A stretch of DNA of 64,000 bases from Caulobacter vibrioides (GTDB taxonomy: Bacteria > Pseudomonadota > Alphaproteobacteria > Caulobacterales > Caulobacteraceae): assembly GCF_002310375.3 (NCBI RefSeq), contig NZ_CP023315.3:248001-312000 (forward strand). The letters are read 5' to 3'. Shown piece by piece: positions 19,298 through 28,449 of the stretch (within the stretch, counting starts at the first letter, position 1; each line of letters begins with the position of its first letter). A model generated the notes under the pieces. That model did no database searches and was not told the DNA's origin. It saw only the letters and a program-made list of their open reading frames with translations. Both the position numbers and the translations under genes were made by a program.

Positions 19298-20017
19298 ATG
19301 TTCGCGCGGTCCGCCCAACGCTTCTCCGATGGTGATCGACTTGACGTCGGCGGCTGGTCGGTGCGCCTGAAGGTCGACGGTCGCGCGCGGCGGATTTCGT
19401 TGCGGGTCGATCGGGCCAAGTCCGAGATCGTCGCCCTGTCGCCCAGCCCGCGACGCCTGAACGAGGCGGTCGCCTTCGCCCAGGAGAAGGCCGGCTGGAT
19501 CGCCAAGCAACTGGCGGCGCTACCTGAGCGGATGAGCCTGGCGCCGGGCGGCGTGCTGCGTCTCAACGACGTTCCCTACCGCCTGGAGGTTGGTCCCGGG
19601 CGCGCCAAGATTGATGGCGATCGCATCGTTGCGCCCGACGACGCCAACTGGGGCCTCAAGGTCATCCGGCTGGCCAAGCGCGAGGCGCTGACCGTGCTGA
19701 GCGAACGCACGGCGGTCCACGCCGCGGCTCTGGGACGTCCTACGCCATCCGTCGCGATCGCCGACCCGAAAGCACGGTGGGGTTCATGTCGTCCGGCGAC
19801 ATCCCGCACGCCGGCCGCGATCCGCTACAGCTGGCGCCTGATCCTGGCCCCGGCGGCGGTGGCCGACTATGTCGCCGCTCATGAATGCGCGCACCTGATC
19901 GAGGCCAACCACGGGCCAAGGTTCTGGGCGCTGTGCGAGCAGCTGGTCGGCGACCCGGCCCCGCACCGCGCCTGGCTCCGCGCTCACGCGGCCGAGCTCC
20001 ACGCGATCGGCGCCTGA
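19298..20017 (+). CDS. YgjP-like metallopeptidase domain protein
   Basis: About 239 residues. AAHECAHLIEANHGPRFWALCEQ holds the HExxH zinc motif plus the downstream NHGPRFW histidine characteristic of the YgjP/DUF45 (WLM-like) group. The upstream ARWGSCRPATSRTPAAIRYSWRLILAP block is also typical. I prefer the ATG at 19298, which has AGGGGCG upstream, over a GTG at 19274. It ends one base before the convergent pbpY stop. The function of the family is not established. Confidence 0.85.
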   Translation: MFARSAQRFSDGDRLDVGGWSVRLKVDGRARRISLRVDRAKSEIVALSPSPRRLNEAVAFAQEKAGWIAKQLAALPERMSLAPGGVLRLNDVPYRLEVGPGRAKIDGDRIVAPDDANWGLKVIRLAKREALTVLSERTAVHAAALGRPTPSVAIADPKARWGSCRPATSRTPAAIRYSWRLILAPAAVADYVAAHECAHLIEANHGPRFWALCEQLVGDPAPHRAWLRAHAAELHAIGA

Positions 20018-20018
20018 G

Positions 20019-21980
20019 TTAGTAGGGCAGCTGGTCCGCCGGCGGCGGCTCACCGGCTGGGGCCTCGGCGGCCGGGCCTTCCGGCGCCGGCGGCGTATTC
20101 ATCAGATCGCCGATGGGATCGACCGGCGCCACCGGCGGCGGCTCGATGACGCCGCCGGGAATCGGCGTCGCCTTCAGGCGCGGGAGCGCGGCGGCCATGA
20201 AGACACGCCAGACCTCGGCCGGCGCGCCGCCGCCCGTGACGCGCTTCATCGGCGTGGCGTCGTCCTTGCCGGTCCATACCGCCGTCACGAAGCCGCCAGT
20301 GTAGCCGACGAACCAGGCGTCCTTGTAGTCGCTGGTCGTACCGGTCTTGCCCGCGATGTCATAGCCGGCGACGCGGGCGCGCGTCCCCGTCCCGGTGGAG
20401 ACGACCTCGCGCATCATCTGGTTCATGTACTGCAGGCTGGGCGAGCCGATCACGGCTGCGCGCGCCTGCTTGTCGACGCTGTGGTCGTAGAGAACCTTGC
20501 CGCTGGCGGTGCGGATGCGCTCGATGCCGTAGCCCTTGGCCAGGAATCCGCCGTTGGCGAAGGGCGCATAGGCCTGAGCCATCTCCATCGGCGAGACCTC
20601 GACGGCGCCCAGGGCCATCGACGGGTCCAGCTGGATCTTGCTGGTGATCCCCAGGCGTCGGGCGACGGCGGCGACGTTGCTGGTGCCGACCTCGTTGGCG
20701 AGGCGCGCGGCGACCGTATTGATCGATTGGGCGACGGCCGTCTGCAGCGTGATCGAGCCCAGATACTTGTTGGTGTAGTTCCTCGGCTCCCAATTGCCGA
20801 TCTTCACTGGTTCGTCGACGACCATCACATTGGGCGTGCGACCGGCTTCCATGGCGGTCAGGTAGACGAAAGGCTTGAAGGCCGAGCCGGCCTGGCGGCG
20901 GGCGGTGGTGGCGCGGTCGAACTGGCTTTCGGTGTAGTCGGCGCCGCCGACATAGGCGCGGATACGGCCCTCGCCGTCGATCGCCACCAAGGCCGCCTGC
21001 TGCACGCCCTGCTTGATGTGACCTTCGACGCCCAGCTTCACCGCGCGCTCGGCCGAGACCTGGATCGGCAGGTCCATCGTCGTCTCGACCACGAGATCCT
21101 CGGTGGGTTCGCCGACCAGCGAACGGACCTGGGCGTCAATATAGTCGGTGAAGTACTGGGCGCGCTGGTTGGCCAGCGTGGCCGACACCTGAACGGGGGT
21201 GCGGAACGCCTCGTCGCGCTCCTCGGCGGTGATCGCCTTGATGCGCACCATTTCGTCCAGAACGATGGTGGCGCGGCGGGCGGCGCGTTCCTTGGCCGAC
21301 ACCGGCGAATAGCGGGCGGGGCCCTTCATCATGCCGGCCAGCAGGGCCGCTTCGCCGATGGTCAGTTGGTTGGCGGGCTTGTTGAAGTAGCGCTGCGACG
21401 CGGCCTCAATGCCATAGGCGCCGGCGCCGAAATAGACCCGGTTCATGTAGAGGGCCAGGATCTGTTTCTTGGAGAACTTCAGTTCCAGCCAGATGGCCAG
21501 GATCAGCTCCTGCGCCTTGCGGCGATAGTTCTGGGCCGGGCTCAGGAACAGGTTGCGAGCCAGTTGCTGGGTGATGGTCGAGCCGCCGCGCTGGGGGCCG
21601 TCATGGGTCAGGTTCCAGGCCATCGACCGCACGATGCCCCAGGGATTGAAGCCGAAGTGATGATAGAACTGGCGGTCCTCGATGGCGATGAAGGCCGCCG
21701 GAACGTATTTCGGCAGGGCGTCCAGATCGACGGGCGGCGCATACTGGCTGCCGCGCACGGCCAGAAGGGCGCCCGAACGGTCCAGATAGTTGATCGAGGG
21801 CTGGCGTTTGACGTCATAGAGCTTGGACGTGTCGGGCAGGTCGCTGGCGAACACCGCGAAGAAGGCGACGACGAAGATCAGGCCCCAGACGCCAACGACC
21901 GAACCCCAATAGACCAGGGCCTGCAGCGGCGTCCGCTGCGGCTTCGCCGGCTTGTTCCCGCCGAAGGGTCCGTTCGCCAT
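20019..21980 (-). CDS. pbpY: Bifunctional class A penicillin-binding protein PbpY
   Basis: A 653-residue class A PBP. One transmembrane helix (about residues 23-46) is followed by a GT51 glycosyltransferase domain (IEDRQFYHHFGFNPWGI, RGGSTITQQLARNLFL) and a transpeptidase domain with SxxK (AGSAFKP), SxN (QSINTVAARL) and KTGTT. It polymerises and crosslinks peptidoglycan in the periplasm. The last 45 residues are Pro/Ala/Glu-rich and probably disordered. Naming as PbpY is from gene order relative to phaZ and asd in C. crescentus. Confidence 0.92.
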   Translation of the reverse strand: MANGPFGGNKPAKPQRTPLQALVYWGSVVGVWGLIFVVAFFAVFASDLPDTSKLYDVKRQPSINYLDRSGALLAVRGSQYAPPVDLDALPKYVPAAFIAIEDRQFYHHFGFNPWGIVRSMAWNLTHDGPQRGGSTITQQLARNLFLSPAQNYRRKAQELILAIWLELKFSKKQILALYMNRVYFGAGAYGIEAASQRYFNKPANQLTIGEAALLAGMMKGPARYSPVSAKERAARRATIVLDEMVRIKAITAEERDEAFRTPVQVSATLANQRAQYFTDYIDAQVRSLVGEPTEDLVVETTMDLPIQVSAERAVKLGVEGHIKQGVQQAALVAIDGEGRIRAYVGGADYTESQFDRATTARRQAGSAFKPFVYLTAMEAGRTPNVMVVDEPVKIGNWEPRNYTNKYLGSITLQTAVAQSINTVAARLANEVGTSNVAAVARRLGITSKIQLDPSMALGAVEVSPMEMAQAYAPFANGGFLAKGYGIERIRTASGKVLYDHSVDKQARAAVIGSPSLQYMNQMMREVVSTGTGTRARVAGYDIAGKTGTTSDYKDAWFVGYTGGFVTAVWTGKDDATPMKRVTGGGAPAEVWRVFMAAALPRLKATPIPGGVIEPPPVAPVDPIGDLMNTPPAPEGPAAEAPAGEPPPADQLPY

Positions 21981-22246
21981 GATCGTATCGTTCCTACCGC
22001 GCAGACGTCTGGATCACGCCCCTTAAGGGCGCGACCGGTTTAGCCGAAGCCCACAAAACGCGCGACAAGATTGACGAGACATGAACGCGGCGGTTTTCGG
22101 GCGCCCCGCGACGGTGGTCTAGCGACGGCGGCGCTGGGTTTACCTCATGCGCCTGCCAGAAACCCTCGGCTTGCGCCCGGTGGGTATGAGGCGTAACGGA
22201 ACCGCGCCCCGCGAGGTCTGCGGGTGTCAATCTTCAGGAGAGCGCG

Positions 22247-23275
22247 ATGGGTTACCGGGTCGCCGTGGTCGGCGCCACGGGCAATGTGGGCCGCGAGATG
22301 TTCAACATCCTCGAGGAAGTGAAATTCCCCGTGGACAAGATGCACGCCATCGCCAGCCGCAAATCCATCGGCGTCGAAGTCTCGTTCGGCAACGAGATCC
22401 TCAAGTGCCAGGACCTGGAGCAGTTCGACTTCTCCAAGGTTGACCTCGTCCTGATGAGCGCCGGCGGGTCGATCTCCAAGGCCTGGGGCGAGAAGATCGG
22501 CGCCGCAGGTCCGATCGTGATCGACAACTCCAGCCATTTCCGGATGGACCCGGACGTGCCGCTGGTGGTGCCGGAGGTGAACCCCGAGGCCGTCAACAGC
22601 CTGCCGAAGAACATCATCGCCAACCCCAACTGCTCGACGGCCCAGCTGGTCGTGGCGCTGAAGCCGCTGCACGACGAGGCCAAGATCAAGCGCGTGGTCG
22701 TCTCGACCTACCAGTCGGTGTCCGGCGCGGGCAAGGAAGGCATGGACGAGCTGTGGGACCAGACCAAGGGCGTCTACGTCTTGGGCGCGCCGCCGCCCAA
22801 GAAGTTCACCAAGCAGATCGCCTTCAACGTCATCCCCCACATCGACGTCTTCATGGACGACGGCTTCACCAAGGAAGAGTGGAAGATGGTCGTCGAGACC
22901 CAGAAGATCCTGGATCCAAACATCCAGCTGGTCGCCACCTGCGTGCGCGTGCCGGTCATGGTGGGCCACTCCGAGGCGGTGAACGTCGAGTTCGAGAGCC
23001 CGCTGGACGAGGACGAGGCCCGCGAGATCCTGCGCGAGGCCGACGGTATCGTCGTGGTCGATAAGCGCGAAGACGGCGGCTACATCACGCCCAAGGAATC
23101 CCAGGGCGAGTTCCCGGTCTATATCTCGCGCATCCGCAAGGACCCGACCGTCGAGAACGGCCTCGTCTTCTGGTGCGTGTCGGACAACCTGCGTAAGGGC
23201 GCGGCGCTCAATGCGGTGCAGATCGCCCAGCTGCTGCACGACAAGGGCCTGCTGAAGCGCAAGGTCCTGGCCTAG
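22247..23275 (+). CDS. asd: Aspartate-semialdehyde dehydrogenase
   Basis: A 342-residue enzyme with VVGATGNVGREM for NADP binding and the active-site cysteine C129 in IANPNCSTAQLV. It converts aspartyl phosphate to aspartate semialdehyde, the branch point to lysine/diaminopimelate, threonine and methionine. dapE and dapD of the lysine branch lie 22-27 kb downstream in this window. GGAGAG precedes the start. The 266 bases upstream, divergent from pbpY, hold a CGCCCCTTAAGGGCG-like palindrome near 22020 and otherwise no gene. Confidence 0.95.
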   Translation: MGYRVAVVGATGNVGREMFNILEEVKFPVDKMHAIASRKSIGVEVSFGNEILKCQDLEQFDFSKVDLVLMSAGGSISKAWGEKIGAAGPIVIDNSSHFRMDPDVPLVVPEVNPEAVNSLPKNIIANPNCSTAQLVVALKPLHDEAKIKRVVVSTYQSVSGAGKEGMDELWDQTKGVYVLGAPPPKKFTKQIAFNVIPHIDVFMDDGFTKEEWKMVVETQKILDPNIQLVATCVRVPVMVGHSEAVNVEFESPLDEDEAREILREADGIVVVDKREDGGYITPKESQGEFPVYISRIRKDPTVENGLVFWCVSDNLRKGAALNAVQIAQLLHDKGLLKRKVLA

Positions 23276-23288
23276 GATTAGAGACCCG

Positions 23289-23407
23289 ATCTCCCCGGCG
23301 AACGCCGGGGCCCAGATGGAAGAGCGCTGAAACGCCGCTAAGGATTCAGCGCTCTTCCCAGGCGCCTCGCCGCTCCGAGGCCTGGACCCCGGCATTCGCG
23401 GGGAAGG
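23289..23407. repeat. Compound palindromic repeat
   Basis: Three nested or adjacent hairpins are visible: CCCCGGCGAACGCCGGGG at the left, GAAGAGCGCTGAA paired with TTCAGCGCTCTTC in the middle, and CCAGGC/GCCTGG at the right. The outermost ends CTCCCCG and CGGGGAAG pair loosely. It lies between asd and rarD, both on the plus strand. Confidence 0.7.
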
Positions 23408-23522
23408 TCGGTGGTTCGGTCCGGATTTCCTGGCCGCAAACTCAGAGTTTCCCAATCCTCCGCAAGATGCGGGCGGACGGCGGGCTTCCTATTTGCGAGA
23501 AGCGCCCGAGAGGTTTGGTTCG

Positions 23523-24425
23523 ATGTCCCCCAGTTCACCGACAGAAGGCCGCTCGGCCTACGCCGCCGGCGTCGGGTGTTACCTGCTGTGGGGCTTCCTG
23601 CCGCTCTACTTCCACCTGCTGGCCAAGCTGGGCGTCTCCTCGTGGGAGATGATCGCTCACCGGTCGCTGTGGTCGGTGCTGTGGGCGCTGGGTCTTGTGC
23701 TGATCGCCAGGCAGGTCGGGCAGGTCGCCGAAGTGCTGCGCCAGCCCAAGACGCTGGGCGTGCTGGCCCTGTCGACCCTGGCGATCTTCAGCAACTGGAC
23801 GATCTACGTCTTCGCGGTGAACGCGGGCCACGTGATCGAGGCGAGCCTGGGCTATTACATCAATCCGCTGATGAACATGGCGGCCGGGGCGCTGCTGTTC
23901 CACGAGCGGATGTCCACTGAGGGCAAGGTGGCGATCGGCTTCGCCGGCGTCGGCGTCGTCATCCAGACCGTGGCGCTTGGCCATCTGCCGATCGTCTCGC
24001 TGGGTCTTGCGCTCAGTTTCTGCGTCTACGCCATCCTGCGCAAGCAGGTGAAGGCCGACGCCCAGACCGGCCTCTTCATCGAGTGCGCCTATCTGGCGCT
24101 GCCGGGCCTGGCCTATGTGTGGTTCCTGCAATCGAGCGGCCAAGGCCATTTCGGCGCGGGCGCCGGCGTGACGGCGCTGCTGGCGCTGGCCGGCCCGGCG
24201 ACGGTGGTTCCTCTGGCCCTGTTCGCCTGGTCGGCGCGCCGACTGCCGCTCAGCGCGGTGGGCTTCCTGCAGTTCATCGCGCCCACGATCCAGTTCCTGC
24301 TGGGCGTGGCGTTCGGCGAGCCGTTCACCCCGCTGCGGGCGCTGTCGTTCGTGTTCATCTGGCTGGGCGTCGCCACGTTCGCCTATGGGGCCTGGCGCAA
24401 GTCCCGAGCCCTCGCGCCGGCCTAA
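23523..24425 (+). CDS. rarD: EamA/RarD family transporter
   Basis: A 300-residue ten-helix drug/metabolite-type permease. YAAGVGCYLLWGFLPLYFHLL and EMIAHRSLWSVL near the start and AVGFLQFIAPTIQFLLGV near the end are RarD (chloramphenicol-sensitive protein) hallmarks. The substrate is unknown. I start at the ATG at 23523 rather than 23493, because homologues begin shortly before the first helix. The end overlaps the convergent serine hydrolase by four bases. Confidence 0.88.
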   Translation: MSPSSPTEGRSAYAAGVGCYLLWGFLPLYFHLLAKLGVSSWEMIAHRSLWSVLWALGLVLIARQVGQVAEVLRQPKTLGVLALSTLAIFSNWTIYVFAVNAGHVIEASLGYYINPLMNMAAGALLFHERMSTEGKVAIGFAGVGVVIQTVALGHLPIVSLGLALSFCVYAILRKQVKADAQTGLFIECAYLALPGLAYVWFLQSSGQGHFGAGAGVTALLALAGPATVVPLALFAWSARRLPLSAVGFLQFIAPTIQFLLGVAFGEPFTPLRALSFVFIWLGVATFAYGAWRKSRALAPA

Positions 24426-25549
24426 AGGCTGGCGTACGCCGCCTCGATCAGGCGCACCGCGCGCGGATCACCGATCAGGGCGTTACCCTGCCGGTTCATC
24501 ACATAGGCGCCCGACACGCCGCGCGTCGGGTCGGCGAAGGCGCACGAGCCGCCCCAACCGGAGTGACCGAACGCCTCGGCGGTCGGGCCGTAGTAGAAGT
24601 TCGGCTCATTGCGCATGAAGCCCGCGCCCCAGCTGATCTCGTAGGGCAGGACGAGGTCGCGGCCGCGGAGGCGCTCGGCGGTGGCGGCCTTGATGCCGGC
24701 GGGGGTGATCAGCGAGCGGCCGTCCAGCGTTCCGCCATTGGCCAGGGCGCCCATCAGCCGCGCCAGGGCCGGGGCGGTCGCGTGGCCGTTGGCCGAGGGG
24801 ATCTCGACGCGCCGCCATTCGGCCGCGCCGCGACCGCCGGGCGAGGACCACGGCTTGAAGAAGGCGGCCTCGACGGCCGGGTTGATCTCGCCGAACTGGG
24901 GCATCGCCGTCGGGCGCATCAGATCGGCGACACGGTCGTGTTCGCTATCCGGCAGGCCGATCCAGAGGTCGAGATCCAGCGGCTCGCAGATGTCCTGGCG
25001 CAGGGCCGTTCCCATGGTGCGGCCGTCCACGCGGCGGAAGATCTCGCCGGCCAGATAGCCATAGGTCACCGGGTGGTAGCCGCTGGCCGAGCCGATCGGA
25101 AACAGCGGCGCCATGGCCGCCAGCTTGGCGCAGGTGGCGTCCCAGTCGAACCAGATGGCCGGATCGGTCTCGTCGGGAAAGCCTGACAGGCCGGCTTGGT
25201 GCGACAGCGCCTGCTCGACGGTCACCCCGCCCTTGCCGGCTTGCGCGAACTCGGGCCAGACGTCGGCGACGGGTTGGTCGTAGGCGAGCCGCCCCTCGTC
25301 GACCAGACGGGCGATCAGCAGGGCCGCGACGGCCTTGGTGGTCGAGAACAGGGCGGTCAGGGTGTCGGGGCCGAACGGGACCTCGCGCTTGCGGTCGGCG
25401 AAACCGCCCATCAGGTCGACGACCACCTCGCCTTCGATGGCGAACGAAAAGCGCGCGCCCAGTTCTCCCCCGTCGGCGAAATTGGCCTCGAAGGTCTCGC
25501 GGACGCGGGCGAAGCGGTCTGGGCAGAGGCCCTGAATGTCTACGGTCAT
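24422..25549 (-). CDS. Serine hydrolase, beta-lactamase/EstB family
   Basis: A 375-residue class C beta-lactamase-fold protein. FSTTKAVAALL contains the SxxK nucleophile and general-base lysine near residue 70, and GYHPVTYGYLAGEI the conserved tyrosine. FGHSGWGGSCAFADP near the C-terminus is the HxG-type third motif of esterases of this group. There is no signal peptide, so it is probably a cytoplasmic esterase and not a true beta-lactamase. Start at 25549 (MTVDIQGLCPDRF) is preferred to an upstream in-frame ATG. Confidence 0.85.
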   Translation of the reverse strand: MTVDIQGLCPDRFARVRETFEANFADGGELGARFSFAIEGEVVVDLMGGFADRKREVPFGPDTLTALFSTTKAVAALLIARLVDEGRLAYDQPVADVWPEFAQAGKGGVTVEQALSHQAGLSGFPDETDPAIWFDWDATCAKLAAMAPLFPIGSASGYHPVTYGYLAGEIFRRVDGRTMGTALRQDICEPLDLDLWIGLPDSEHDRVADLMRPTAMPQFGEINPAVEAAFFKPWSSPGGRGAAEWRRVEIPSANGHATAPALARLMGALANGGTLDGRSLITPAGIKAATAERLRGRDLVLPYEISWGAGFMRNEPNFYYGPTAEAFGHSGWGGSCAFADPTRGVSGAYVMNRQGNALIGDPRAVRLIEAAYASL

Positions 25550-25578
25550 GTCTTGATCTACAGCAGGCCAAACACGCT

Positions 25579-25678
25579 TGTCATCCCGACCAAGCGCCAA
25601 GCGCGCCGAGCCGGGACCGCCGCAAGCTCGGAGCCCGTCGCGGTCCCGGGTCTACGCTGCGCTTCGCCCGGGATGACA
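25579..25678. repeat. Inverted repeat with TGTCATCCCG ends
   Basis: TGTCATCCCG (25579-25588) and CGGGATGACA (25669-25678) are perfect complements enclosing about 80 GC-rich bases with internal pairing. It belongs in style with the element at 43880-43987, which also ends CATCCCG/CGGGATG. Confidence 0.7.
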
Positions 25679-25696
25679 GGCTCTAATTCATAGACT

Positions 25697-25748
25697 TAGA
25701 GCGCGTTCGAGCGGTTTAACCGCTCACACTTAAACCTAACGCGCTCTA
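25697..25748. repeat. Palindromic element with TAGAGC...GCTCTA ends
   Basis: TAGAGCGCGTT and AACGCGCTCTA form perfect 11-base arms; GAGCGGTTTAACCGCTC is a second perfect palindrome inside. Its right end includes the stop codon of the pyridoxal kinase gene. It has the same end signature as the element at 13231. Confidence 0.75.
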
Positions 25749-26597
25749 GGCCAGCCGTTCGATGCGGACGGTCGGCGAGGTCTGCTTGATGCGCGCGCCC
25801 ATGGCCACGATCGGCAGTTCGGGCGCGTTCCAGATGTTGGCGGCGGTCACGGTTTCGGCCACGCCGCCGACGGCGCGCGCCAGGCCGTACGAGAAGGTCT
25901 GGCCCTCCAGGATCGAGGCGGCGTAAAGGGCGGTCAGCAAGTCGCCGGTGCCGTTGGGCGAGCGGTCGGACTTGGCGTGGGCGGCCAGCCAGGCCTCTTT
26001 CTTGTCGGCCAGCACCGCGCCGATCTCGGCGCCCCGGTGGACCGAGGACACCAGCGTGGTCTTGCCCAGCAGGCGGGCGGCGCGCATGGCTGACTGCGGA
26101 TCGCGGGCGTCCGTGCCGGTCAGCTTCTGCAGCTCCCAGGAGTTGCAGGCCACGACGTCGGCGCGGGGGATCAGGTCGGCGATGATCTCGTCGGCGGTCT
26201 CGGGCGCGATGTAGAGGCCCTTGCCGGCGTCGCCCATGGTGGGATCGACGATGACGGTCGGGCGACGCATGGCCGCGCCGTTCGGGCGCGGCGCTTCGCG
26301 CACCGCATCGATCACCCGCGCGGCGGCGCGGACTTGGGCGGCGGTGGCGAAATAGCCGGTGATCACCAGGTCCACGAGACCGAACAGGCCGTTGGCCTCG
26401 ACCCCGTCCAGCATGCCCTCGAACACCTCGATCGGCACGGGCGCGCCGCCGGGAATGCCCCAGCCAGGGTGACGGCCGAACAGCACGGTCGGCACCACCA
26501 TCGAGTCGATCTTGAACTGCGCCAGGGCGGTGGCCTGGGCCGTCGCGCCGACCTGACTGCCGGCGACATGGCTGGAAATGATCAAGGCTAGCGGCAT
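25746..26597 (-). CDS. pdxY: Pyridoxal kinase
   Basis: A 283-residue ribokinase-family enzyme of the PdxK/PdxY group. ISSHVAGSQVGATAQATALAQF at the N-terminus and VDPTMGDAGKGLYI are characteristic. RSPNGTGDLLTALYAASIL contains the anion-hole glycines and catalytic aspartate. It phosphorylates pyridoxal in the B6 salvage pathway. The stop codon lies inside the flanking palindrome at 25697-25748. Confidence 0.9.
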   Translation of the reverse strand: MPLALIISSHVAGSQVGATAQATALAQFKIDSMVVPTVLFGRHPGWGIPGGAPVPIEVFEGMLDGVEANGLFGLVDLVITGYFATAAQVRAAARVIDAVREAPRPNGAAMRRPTVIVDPTMGDAGKGLYIAPETADEIIADLIPRADVVACNSWELQKLTGTDARDPQSAMRAARLLGKTTLVSSVHRGAEIGAVLADKKEAWLAAHAKSDRSPNGTGDLLTALYAASILEGQTFSYGLARAVGGVAETVTAANIWNAPELPIVAMGARIKQTSPTVRIERLA

Positions 26598-26652
26598 GGC
26601 AAAGCGATTAGCCGAGCAATGGGCCCTTGAATAGGGCGTCGTCGCTCATGGT

Positions 26653-26686
26653 GAAAAAAGAAAAGGCCCGCCAAGCGGCGAGCCTT
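26653..26686 (-). terminator. Rho-independent terminator of ahcY
   Basis: On the minus strand a GC-rich stem (AAGGCTCGCCGC with GCGGGCCTT, one mismatch) is followed by TTCTTTTTTC. It lies about 30 bases beyond the ahcY stop. Confidence 0.8.
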
Positions 26687-26715
26687 CCCCATCGTAAATC
26701 AGACTTCGTCCGACC

Positions 26716-28107
26716 TTAGTACCGGTAGTGATCCGGCTTGAACGGACCGGCTTCCGGAACGCCGATGTAATCGGCCTGGTCCTTGCGCAGCGTGGTCAGC
26801 TTCGCGCCCAGCTTTTCCAGGTGCAGGAAGGCGACCTTCTCGTCCAGGTGCTTGGGCAGGGTGTAGACCTGGTTCTCGTACTTGGCCCTGTTGGTCCACA
26901 GTTCGATCTGGGCCAGGGTCTGGTTGGTGAAGCTGGCCGACATCACGAAGCTGGGGTGGCCGGTGGCGTTGCCCAGGTTCACCAGGCGGCCTTCCGACAG
27001 CACGATCAGCTTCTTGCCGTCCGGGAATTCCACGTGGTGGACCTGCGGCTTGATCTCGTCCCACTTGAAGTTGCGCAGGCCGGCGATCTGAATTTCGGAG
27101 TCGAAGTGGCCGATGTTGCAGACGATGGCGTTGTTTTTCATCTTCCGCATGTCGTCGACGGTGATGACGTCCTTATTGCCCGTCGCGGTGACGAAGATGT
27201 CAGCCTTGTCGGCGACGTCGTTCAGGGTCTGAACCTCGTAGCCTTCCATCGCCGCCTGCAGGGCGCAGATCGGGTCGACTTCGGTGACGATCACGCGGGC
27301 GCCGCCTTGGCGCAGCGAGGCGGCCGAGCCCTTGCCCACGTCGCCATAGCCGCAGACCACGGCGACCTTGCCCGACAGCATGACGTCGGTGCCGCGACGG
27401 ATCGCGTCGACCAGGCTTTCACGGCAGCCATACAGGTTGTCGAACTTCGACTTGGTGACGCTGTCGTTGACGTTGATGGCCGGGAACGGCAGCTCGCCCT
27501 TCTGGGCCATCTGGTACAGGCGGTGCACGCCCGTGGTGGTTTCTTCCGACACGCCGGTGATCGCAGCGCGGATCGCCGAGTAGAAGCCCGGCTTTTCGGC
27601 CAGGTACTTCTTCATCACCGCATAGAGGGCTTCTTCTTCCTCGTTCTGCGGGTTGTTCAGGATCGAGGGGTCCTTCTCGGCCTTGGGGCCCAGCACGCAG
27701 AGCAGGGTGGCGTCGCCGCCGTCGTCCAGGATCAGGTTCGGATAGCCGCCGTCGTGCCACTCGAAGATCTTGTGGGCGTATTCCCAGTACTCGACCAGGT
27801 TCTCACCCTTGAAGGCGAAGACCGGGATGTTAGCGGCGGCGATGGCGGCCGCGGCGTGGTCCTGGGTCGAGAAGATGTTGCACGAGGCCCAGCGGACCTC
27901 GGCGCCGAGCGCCGTCAGGGTCTCGATCAGCACGGCGGTCTGGATGGTCATGTGCAGGCTGCCGGCGATGCGGGCGCCCTTGAGGATCTGCTGGGGACCG
28001 TACTCGGCGCGCGTGGCCATCAGGCCCGGCATTTCGGTCTCGGCGATAGCGATTTCCTTGCGGCCGAAATCGGCGAGCGAGATGTCCTTGACGATATAGT
28101 CGGCCAC
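26716..28107 (-). CDS. ahcY: Adenosylhomocysteinase
   Basis: A 463-residue S-adenosyl-L-homocysteine hydrolase with the NAD-binding motif [18 protein letters not shown] and the family C-terminus KPDHYRY. It splits SAH into adenosine and homocysteine and so clears the product inhibitor of methyltransferases. The protein has the long alphaproteobacterial insertion ([16 protein letters not shown]). GGAG precedes the start. An 18-bp palindrome lies 72-89 bases upstream and a good terminator follows the gene. Confidence 0.96.
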   Translation of the reverse strand: MADYIVKDISLADFGRKEIAIAETEMPGLMATRAEYGPQQILKGARIAGSLHMTIQTAVLIETLTALGAEVRWASCNIFSTQDHAAAAIAAANIPVFAFKGENLVEYWEYAHKIFEWHDGGYPNLILDDGGDATLLCVLGPKAEKDPSILNNPQNEEEEALYAVMKKYLAEKPGFYSAIRAAITGVSEETTTGVHRLYQMAQKGELPFPAINVNDSVTKSKFDNLYGCRESLVDAIRRGTDVMLSGKVAVVCGYGDVGKGSAASLRQGGARVIVTEVDPICALQAAMEGYEVQTLNDVADKADIFVTATGNKDVITVDDMRKMKNNAIVCNIGHFDSEIQIAGLRNFKWDEIKPQVHHVEFPDGKKLIVLSEGRLVNLGNATGHPSFVMSASFTNQTLAQIELWTNRAKYENQVYTLPKHLDEKVAFLHLEKLGAKLTTLRKDQADYIGVPEAGPFKPDHYRY

Positions 28108-28178
28108 GGTCGGCTCCTGCGGTCGGGTGGGGATCTTGCCGACCTTATACGCGCGAGAGCCCTTCCGAGCAATTAACG

Positions 28179-28196
28179 CATAAAGATATCTTTATG
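28179..28196. promoter_or_regulatory. 18-bp perfect palindrome upstream of ahcY
   Basis: CATAAAGATATCTTTATG is a perfect, AT-rich palindrome in an otherwise GC-rich region. Sites of this style precede methionine-cycle genes in alphaproteobacteria and are assigned to the ArsR-family SAH-responsive repressor SahR. The assignment is by motif style and target gene, not by a search. Confidence 0.6.
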
Positions 28197-28223
28197 TCAG
28201 GGCGTGGGGTTCCGCGTTTGCGT

Positions 28224-28402
28224 CCTTCTCGCTCCCGAGAAGGAGCCTTCCTTACATCTCACGGCGAGACGATCGCAGGGCTGGGCAGGTCACTCAAGGA
28301 CGACGCTGCGCGTCGCCGCCGCGCGGCCGCCCGCAGGGCGGTCCTTGACTGACCTGCCCAGCCCTGCACGCTGCAGCCTCCAAGAGATTTAAGGATCGCA
28401 CC
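28224..28402. repeat. Structured dispersed repeat, copy A
   Basis: A small hairpin (28224-28243) is followed by a conserved linker and a 25-base stem: 28276-28300 pairs with 28342-28366 with one mismatch. Its loop contains two further hairpins, CGACGC/GCGTCG (28301-28315) and CCGCCC/GGGCGG (28327-28341), giving a four-way-junction fold. A conserved 36-base tail follows. Copy B at 44015-44189 keeps the fold while changing paired bases. It lies between the ahcY promoter and the 3' end of the HEPN-motif gene, so it fills most of the 342-base gap. Confidence 0.85.
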
Positions 28403-28449
28403 CGACCGGCGGGGGGCGGGGCGATAATCTGTGTAGATTGAAAAATAAG

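Noticed and set aside
20481..22043. 520-residue open frame antisense to pbpY
   Set aside because: The opposite strand carries all motifs of a class A penicillin-binding protein; the antisense frame has none and is a GC-rich shadow.
26728..28176. 482-residue open frame antisense to ahcY
   Set aside because: It shows no family pattern, while ahcY is full length with intact motifs.
28108..28178. SAH or SAM riboswitch in the ahcY leader
   Set aside because: The leader between the palindrome and ahcY is short and I could not place the conserved core of the SAH, SAM-I or SAM-II classes. The palindromic operator explains regulation better.
28224..28402. Structured repeat taken for a CRISPR array or an integron attachment site
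   Set aside because: There is no series of repeats with unique spacers and no cas or integrase gene nearby. The two copies are single and far apart.
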